From Bradyrhizobium sp. WBAH42 (GTDB lineage Bacteria; Pseudomonadota; Alphaproteobacteria; Rhizobiales; Xanthobacteraceae), in assembly GCF_024585265.1 (NCBI RefSeq), contig NZ_CP036533.1, forward strand, positions 3,977,001 to 4,041,000: DNA of 64,000 nt, in the 5' to 3' direction. Every line of letters begins with the position of its first letter. The stretch's first letter is position 1. A model generated the notes under the pieces. The model made no database searches, was not told the DNA's origin, and was given only the letters and a program-made list of their open reading frames with translations. This document shows positions 58,094 to 64,000 of the stretch, piece by piece. The translations under genes were made by a program, and so were the position numbers.

Positions 58094-59760
58094 GCGAGGA
58101 CCTGCTCAGGATCGACGACCTCCACGTCTCGTTCTCGACGCGGCGGGGCATTGTGGAGGCCGTGCGCGGCGTGACGCTCACCGTCAAGGCCGGCGAGATG
58201 CTCGGCCTCGTCGGCGAGAGCGGCTCGGGCAAGTCGGTCACCGGCTTTGCGACGACGCGGCTGCTGGATGCCGCCGGCCGCGTCACCGGCGGCAAGATCC
58301 TGTTTCGCGGGCAGGACGTCACCAAGCTCCGCGGCGATGATCTGCGACAGTTGCAGGGCGCCGCGATGTCGATGATCTTCCAGAACCCGCGGGCGGCGCT
58401 CAATCCGATCCGTGCGATCGGCCTGCAGATCGCGGACGCGATCCTCACCCACAAGCGTATCTCGAAAGAGGCCGCGCGCTCCGAGGCGCTGGAGTTGCTG
58501 CGCGCGGTCCAGATCCGCGATCCCGAGGCGCGGATGACCGCTTATCCGCACGAGCTTTCCGGCGGCATGTGCCAGCGCGTCATGATCGCGATCGCGATCT
58601 CCTGCAATCCTGCGCTGTTGATCGCGGACGAGCCGACCACCGGCCTCGACGTCACCACGCAGAAGGTGGTCATGGATCTCCTGGCAGACATTGCCGCCGC
58701 GCGTGGCATGGCGACGATCCTGATCACGCATGACCTCGGCCTCGCGGCGCGCTATTGCCGCCGCATCGCCGTGATGGAGCGCGGCCGTATCGTCGAGGAG
58801 GCGAGCCCCAGCACGCTCTTCGGCGCGCCGCAGCACGCCTATACGAGGCGCCTGGTTGCGGCATCGCCGACGGCGACGTCACGGATCGAAGATCTCGTGA
58901 CGGAGGAGGAGCGCGAGCGTTATACGGCCGTTCTCGGCAAGCCACGGCCTGCGCTGGCGCACGGCACGCCGCCGCTCTTGGAAGTACGGAAGCTCGCCAA
59001 GCGCTTCGATCAGGGCTCTGCCGCGGTGGCCGACTTCTCGATGACGATGGCCGGCGGCGAGAGCGTCGGTCTCGTCGGCGAATCCGGCTCCGGCAAGAGC
59101 ACGACCTCGCGGATGATCTGCCGCCTGATCGATCCGAGCGAAGGCGACATCGTGTTCGGCGGGCAGTCGATCGGGCACGTGGCGGCGCGCGATTTCCACC
59201 GCTCGCCCCTGCGCAAAGACATCCAGATGGTCTTTCAGGACCCGAACGAGAGCCTCAACCCACGCTTCACGGCGTTCGATTGCATTGCCCATCCCTTGAT
59301 GCGTCTGGACGGCATGCGCGCCGGCGAGGGGCTGCGCAAACGGGTGGAAGAATGCGGCGAGCGGGTGGGCTTGCCGCTCGATCTATTGCCGCGGTTTCCG
59401 CATCAGCTCTCGGGCGGCCAGAAAGCCCGCGTCGGCATTGCCCGCGCCATCGCCTGCCGGCCGCGGCTTCTGGTGCTGGACGAGCCGACCGCCGCGCTCG
59501 ACGTCTCGGTGCAGGCGGTTGTGCTGCAGCTGCTCGATCGCCTCAGGCGTGAAAACGACATTGCACTGCTGTTCGTCAGCCACGATCTCAACGTCGTGCG
59601 CATGCTGTGTGACCGCACCATCGTGCTGCGCAACGGCGGCATCGTGGAGCAGGGCGAGAGCCGGGCCCTGTTCGATAATCCGAAGACCGACTACACGCGC
59701 AAGCTGGTCGAGGCGATTCCGCATTTCGAAGCCGGGCCGGCCCTGGCGGCCGCTCTTTGA
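58090..59760 (+). CDS. Fused two-domain ABC ATPase (DppD-DppF-like)
   Basis: A 556-residue protein carrying both nucleotide-binding domains of an oligopeptide importer. Domain 1: Walker A GESGSGKS at 42-49, signature LSGGMCQRV, Walker [13 protein letters not shown]. Domain 2 from about residue 297: Walker A GESGSGKST near 331, signature LSGGQKARV, Walker B LLVLDEPTAALD. Each ends with an oligopeptide-type C-terminal segment. One polypeptide can thus energise the whole transporter, as in GsiA-type systems. Confidence 0.93.
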   Translation: MSEDLLRIDDLHVSFSTRRGIVEAVRGVTLTVKAGEMLGLVGESGSGKSVTGFATTRLLDAAGRVTGGKILFRGQDVTKLRGDDLRQLQGAAMSMIFQNPRAALNPIRAIGLQIADAILTHKRISKEAARSEALELLRAVQIRDPEARMTAYPHELSGGMCQRVMIAIAISCNPALLIADEPTTGLDVTTQKVVMDLLADIAAARGMATILITHDLGLAARYCRRIAVMERGRIVEEASPSTLFGAPQHAYTRRLVAASPTATSRIEDLVTEEERERYTAVLGKPRPALAHGTPPLLEVRKLAKRFDQGSAAVADFSMTMAGGESVGLVGESGSGKSTTSRMICRLIDPSEGDIVFGGQSIGHVAARDFHRSPLRKDIQMVFQDPNESLNPRFTAFDCIAHPLMRLDGMRAGEGLRKRVEECGERVGLPLDLLPRFPHQLSGGQKARVGIARAIACRPRLLVLDEPTAALDVSVQAVVLQLLDRLRRENDIALLFVSHDLNVVRMLCDRTIVLRNGGIVEQGESRALFDNPKTDYTRKLVEAIPHFEAGPALAAAL

Positions 59761-59813
59761 GGCCGGGATCAGCCCAAATGGCGGTGAGATCCCACTGGCG
59801 ATGGCGCATTTAG

Positions 59814-59838
59814 TGGCATACCATTTGCTTGCAAATGG
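59814..59838 (+). promoter_or_regulatory. Candidate sigma-54 promoter overlapping an 18-bp palindrome
   Basis: TGGCAT-ACCAT-TTGCTT (59814-59830) has GG (59815-59816) and GC (59827-59828) exactly 10 nt apart and matches the -24/-12 consensus in both blocks. It overlaps the perfect palindrome CCATTTGCTTGCAAATGG (59821-59838), a plausible operator. The binding-protein ATG lies about 70 nt downstream. An upstream GGGATC/GATCCC repeat (59765-59793) may end the previous transcript. Confidence 0.65.
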
Positions 59839-59901
59839 GCTCGGTTTCACTTGCCCTTTGCCAATGAACAGCTGGCATCACGGCATTACTGGGAGGACTT
59901 C

Positions 59902-61506
59902 ATGGATCGCAGGACGGTATTGAAGGGGTTGGCGGGCGCGGGCGGTCTGGCATTGACAGGCGGCCTGTCGGCCCCGGCGATCGCTCAGGGCGCCGCGGCC
60001 CGCACCCTGCGTTTCGTGCCGCAGGCCAATCTCGCCAATTTCGACCCGATCTGGGGCACGCAATATGTCGTGCGCAATGCCGCCGCGATGGTCTGGGACA
60101 CGCTCTACGGCATCGATTCCTCGCTGAAGCCGCAACGCCAGATGGTCGAGTCCGAGGAGGTGACCGACGACGGCACGACCTGGACGTTCAAGCTGCGCTC
60201 CGGGCTCAAGTTCCACGATGGCGAGCCGGTGCTCAGCAAGGACGTCGTGGCAAGCTTGACGCGCTGGTCGGCGCGCGACCCGATGGGTCTGATGATCAAG
60301 GCGCTGCAGCAGGAGCTGACCGCGGTCGACGATCGCACATTCAAATGGGTGCTCAAGCAGCCCTTCCCGAAGATGCTCTACGCGCTGGCCAAGAACAACT
60401 CGCCTTGCGGCTTCATCATGCCCGAGCGCATCGCGCAGACCGATCCGTTCAAGCAGATCACCGACTATGTCGGCTCCGGGCCGATGAAGTTCGTCAAGGG
60501 CGAATGGGTGCCGGGCGCGAAGGCGGTGTTCGAGAAATTTGCGGACTACGTGCCGCGGCAGGAGAAGGCGTCCTGGCTCGCGGGCGGCAAGCAGATGCAG
60601 CTTGATCGCATCGAATGGATCGTGATGCCGGATCCGGCCACGGCCGCCGCTGCCTTGCAGAACGGCGAGGTCGATTGGTGGGAAAACCCGATTGCCGACC
60701 TCGTGCCTGTTCTGAAGAAGAACAAGAACATCAGCGTCGACATCGGCGATCCGCTGGGCAATATCGGCTCGTTCCGGATGAATCATCTGTTCGCGCCGTT
60801 CAACGACGTGCGGGCGCGGCGTGCCGTGCTGATGGCGCTCAGCCAGGAAGACTATATGCGCGCGATCGTCGGCGACGACACCGCTCTCTGGAAGCCGCTG
60901 CCCGGCTTCTTCACGCCGGAGACGCCGCTCTACAGCGAAGTCGGTGGCGAGATCCTGAAGGGCAAGCGCGATTTCGATGCGGCCAAGAAGCTGCTCGCCG
61001 AGAGCGGCTATTCCGGCCAGCCGGTGACCTGCATCGTGGCGCAGGATCAGCCGATCACCAAGGCAATGGGTGACGTCACCGCGGACCTGCTCAAGAAGCT
61101 CGGCATGAATGTCGATTTCGTCGCCACCGATTGGGGCACGGTCGGCTCCCGTCGCGCGCAGAAGACGCCGCCGGGACAGGGCGGCTGGAACATGTTCCAC
61201 ACCTGGCATGCCGGCGCGGACTGCATCAATCCGGCTCCCTACACCGCCATCCGCGCCAACGGCGACAAGGCCTGGTTCGGCTGGCCGAACAGCCCCGGCA
61301 CCGAGAAGGAGGTCGCGTCCTGGTTCGAGGCCAAGAGCCTCGACGAGGAGAAGGCTGCCATCGGTCGCCTCAACAAGGCGGCGCTCGACGACGTGGTCTA
61401 CGCGCCCACGGGCTTCTTCCTGAGCTACACCGCCTGGCGCAAGAACGTCTCCGGCGTCACCAAGGGGCCGCTGCCGTTCTTCTGGGGCGTGTCGAAATCT
61501 GCATGA
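59902..61506 (+). CDS. ABC transporter substrate-binding protein, family 5, Tat-type signal
   Basis: A 534-residue binding protein of the oligopeptide family. Start ATG 59902 is set by GGGAGG 5 nt upstream and yields a twin-arginine signal (MDRRTVLKG, then a hydrophobic stretch ending in PAIAQ). Mature motifs include ANLANFDPIWGTQYV, FKLRSGLKFHDGEPV and RARRAVLMALSQEDYM. It differs clearly from the first binding protein, so it is not a recent duplicate and probably has another ligand. Confidence 0.92.
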   Translation: MDRRTVLKGLAGAGGLALTGGLSAPAIAQGAAARTLRFVPQANLANFDPIWGTQYVVRNAAAMVWDTLYGIDSSLKPQRQMVESEEVTDDGTTWTFKLRSGLKFHDGEPVLSKDVVASLTRWSARDPMGLMIKALQQELTAVDDRTFKWVLKQPFPKMLYALAKNNSPCGFIMPERIAQTDPFKQITDYVGSGPMKFVKGEWVPGAKAVFEKFADYVPRQEKASWLAGGKQMQLDRIEWIVMPDPATAAAALQNGEVDWWENPIADLVPVLKKNKNISVDIGDPLGNIGSFRMNHLFAPFNDVRARRAVLMALSQEDYMRAIVGDDTALWKPLPGFFTPETPLYSEVGGEILKGKRDFDAAKKLLAESGYSGQPVTCIVAQDQPITKAMGDVTADLLKKLGMNVDFVATDWGTVGSRRAQKTPPGQGGWNMFHTWHAGADCINPAPYTAIRANGDKAWFGWPNSPGTEKEVASWFEAKSLDEEKAAIGRLNKAALDDVVYAPTGFFLSYTAWRKNVSGVTKGPLPFFWGVSKSA

Positions 61507-61523
61507 TCGTGCGCTGAAGCAAG

Positions 61524-62465
61524 ATGCTCTCCTACATCCTCCGTCGCATCGTCGCGACCTTGCCGGTCATGGCAATCGTCGCGCTGTTCGTGTTCAGCCT
61601 GCTTTACATCGCGCCCGGCGATCCGGCCGTGGTGATCGCCGGCGATCAGGCAAGCCCGGAGGATGTGGAGCGCATCCGCCAGAGCCTCGGGCTGGACCGG
61701 CCCTTCCTGGTCCAGTTCGGAAGCTGGGTCTGGCGCATCCTGCACGGCGATCTCGGCACCTCGATCTTCACCAACCTGCCGGTCTCGGCGATGATCGGGC
61801 AGCGTCTCGGCCCGACGCTGTCGCTGATGATCGTCACGCTGCTGCTGACGGTCGTGGTGGCGGTGCCGCTCGGGGTGGTGGCGGCATGGAAGGCCGGCAG
61901 CCTGATCGATCGCGTCATCATGGGCTTTGCCGTGTTCGGATTCTCGCTGCCCGTCTTCGTGGTCGGCTACATGCTCGCCTACATCTTCGCGCTGGAGCTG
62001 GAATGGCTGCCGGTGCAGGGCTACACGCCGCTCAGCTCCGGCTTCTGGCCGTGGCTCGAGAACCTGATCCTGCCGGCGGTCGCGCTCGGCTGCGTCTATA
62101 TCGCGCTGGTCGCCCGCATCACGCGGGCGGCCATGCTCGAAGTGCTGCAGCAGGACTATATCCGCACCGCCAAGGCCAAGGGCCTCGGGCAGGGCGGCAT
62201 CCTGTTCATCCACGCCCTGAAGAACGCGGCGGTGCCGATCGTCACCGTGATCGGGATCGGCATCGCGCTCCTGATCGGCGGCGCGGTCGTCACCGAGAGC
62301 GTGTTCGCGATCCCCGGCCTCGGCCGCCTCACCATCGATGCCATCCTGCGCCGCGACTATCCGGTGATCCAGGGCATCGTGCTGCTGTTCAGCTTCGTCT
62401 ACGTCCTCGTCAATCTGATGATCGACGTCGTCTACACGCTCGTTGACCCGAGGATCCGCTATTGA
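61524..62465 (+). CDS. Peptide-type ABC transporter permease (DppB-like), second operon
   Basis: A 313-residue permease beginning MLSYILRRIVATLPVMAIVALFVFSLLYIAPGDPA, the DppB pattern, with the EAA-type loop (ITRAAMLEVLQQDYIRTAKAKGLGQ) and a C-terminal [15 protein letters not shown]. It follows the second binding protein by 17 nt and overlaps the next gene by 4 nt. Confidence 0.93.
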   Translation: MLSYILRRIVATLPVMAIVALFVFSLLYIAPGDPAVVIAGDQASPEDVERIRQSLGLDRPFLVQFGSWVWRILHGDLGTSIFTNLPVSAMIGQRLGPTLSLMIVTLLLTVVVAVPLGVVAAWKAGSLIDRVIMGFAVFGFSLPVFVVGYMLAYIFALELEWLPVQGYTPLSSGFWPWLENLILPAVALGCVYIALVARITRAAMLEVLQQDYIRTAKAKGLGQGGILFIHALKNAAVPIVTVIGIGIALLIGGAVVTESVFAIPGLGRLTIDAILRRDYPVIQGIVLLFSFVYVLVNLMIDVVYTLVDPRIRY

Positions 62466-63385
62466 CCGACACCACCGTCAATCCGCAATCGCTTCCGGCC
62501 GGCCTCGTCCTTGCGCCGCAACTGCCCGAGATCCTGCGGCCGGTCAGGATACGGCGCGGCTTCGTCGGCCTGCTGCGCGGCCATCCGACGGTCGCGATCG
62601 GCGGCGCATTGCTGCTGACCCTGGTGCTGATCGCGGTCTTTGCGCCTTACCTCGGCACGGTCGACCCGACCGCGCTTGCGCCCGCCAAGCGCACCCGCGC
62701 GCCGTCGGCCGATTTCTGGTTCGGCACCGACGTGCTCGGCCGCGACATCTATTCGCGCGTGCTGTTCGGCGCACGCGTCTCGCTCACGGTCGGCCTGTCG
62801 GTCGCGATCTTCGCGTCGGCGATCGGCCTTGCCATCGGCATGGTCTCCGGCTTCATCCGCTGGGCCGATGGCATCCTGATGCGGTTCATGGACGGGCTGA
62901 TGTCGATCCCGCCGATCCTGCTGGCGATCGCGCTGATGGCGCTGACGCGCGGCAGCGTCGGCAACGTCATCCTGGCAATCACCGTGGCCGAGATCCCGCG
63001 CGTCTCGCGCCTCGTCCGCAGCGTCGTGCTGTCCTTGCGCGAACAGCCCTATGTGGACGCGGCGGTGGCCTGCGGCACCCGCACACCGATGATCATCCTG
63101 CGCCATATCCTGCCCAACACCGTTGCGCCGATGCTGGTGCAGGCGACCTATATCTGCGCCAGCGCCATGATCACGGAGGCGATCCTGTCCTTCATCGGCG
63201 CCGGCACGCCGCCGACCATCCCGTCCTGGGGCAACATCATGGCCGAGGGCCGTGCGCTCTGGCAGGTGAAGCCCTACATCGTGTTCTTCCCGGCGGCGTT
63301 CCTGTCCGTCACCGTGCTCGCCGTGAATCTGCTCGGCGACGGCCTTCGCGATGCGCTCGATCCGCGCATGGCCAAGAGCCTGTGA
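62462..63385 (+). CDS. Peptide-type ABC transporter permease (DppC-like), second operon
   Basis: A 307-residue permease. The start is a TTG at 62462 overlapping the upstream stop (TTGA), giving a cytoplasmic N-terminus before the first helix; no nearer ATG has a better context. Signatures: [48 protein letters not shown] and [19 protein letters not shown]. Confidence 0.92.
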   Translation: MTDTTVNPQSLPAGLVLAPQLPEILRPVRIRRGFVGLLRGHPTVAIGGALLLTLVLIAVFAPYLGTVDPTALAPAKRTRAPSADFWFGTDVLGRDIYSRVLFGARVSLTVGLSVAIFASAIGLAIGMVSGFIRWADGILMRFMDGLMSIPPILLAIALMALTRGSVGNVILAITVAEIPRVSRLVRSVVLSLREQPYVDAAVACGTRTPMIILRHILPNTVAPMLVQATYICASAMITEAILSFIGAGTPPTIPSWGNIMAEGRALWQVKPYIVFFPAAFLSVTVLAVNLLGDGLRDALDPRMAKSL

Positions 63386-63416
63386 TGTTGCCTCTGATGG
63401 ATCGAGGCTGATCGCG

Positions 63417-64000
<584 letters not shown>

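Overview
The window is high-GC alphaproteobacterial DNA. Codon choice, gene content and a Bradyrhizobium/Rhodopseudomonas-style intergenic palindrome suggest Bradyrhizobium or a close relative; this is inferred from pattern, since no search was possible. Gene density is high, many genes overlap by 4 nt (ATGA/GTGA), and I see no rRNA, tRNA, CRISPR, insertion sequence or transcription-factor gene.

Region 1 (1-13.3 kb): a two-partner secretion locus. It holds the 3' 11.4 kb of a giant TpsA exoprotein whose N-terminus lies outside the window, then its outer-membrane TpsB transporter. A 187-bp nested palindromic repeat lies in the convergent gap that follows.

Region 2 (13.4-36.2 kb): a nearly complete aerobic (late cobalt insertion) cobalamin pathway. 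It contains cobU-cobS-bluB (-), cobD-cobC (+), cobO-cobQ (-), a riboswitch-led run of DUF1636-cobW-cobN-cobG-cobH-cobI-cobJ (+), cobK on the opposite strand, cobL-cobE-cobM-cobB-cobA (+), a second riboswitch with a CbiM-type cobalt permease, then cobF, cobT and a histidine phosphatase. Uroporphyrinogen III methylation, ring contraction, corrin amidation, adenosylation, aminopropanol attachment and lower-ligand synthesis are all represented. The CobS/CobT-type chelatase subunits and the cob(II)yrinate reductase are not in the window.

Region 3 (36.2-40.4 kb): a third cobalamin riboswitch leads a TonB-dependent receptor of the siderophore-receptor type and a PepSY membrane protein, presumably for corrinoid or cobalt-complex uptake.

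Region 4 (40.8-64 kb): a catabolic island for a hydantoin, cyclic ureide or related N-carbamoyl compound. It encodes HyuA/HyuB, a class III aminotransferase, an acyl-CoA ligase, an N-carbamoyl-D-amino-acid hydrolase, a flavin reductase, a hydantoin racemase (-), a Zn-dependent D-hydantoinase, an NAD-epimerase, an SDR, a flavin monooxygenase and two complete or near-complete oligopeptide-type ABC importers. The last gene runs off the window. Both ABC operons are preceded by matches to the sigma-54 -24/-12 promoter (GG-N10-GC), pointing to nitrogen control. The two most interesting threads are this island and the three riboswitches with different expression platforms, two of which hide a start codon or Shine-Dalgarno in a perfect hairpin.
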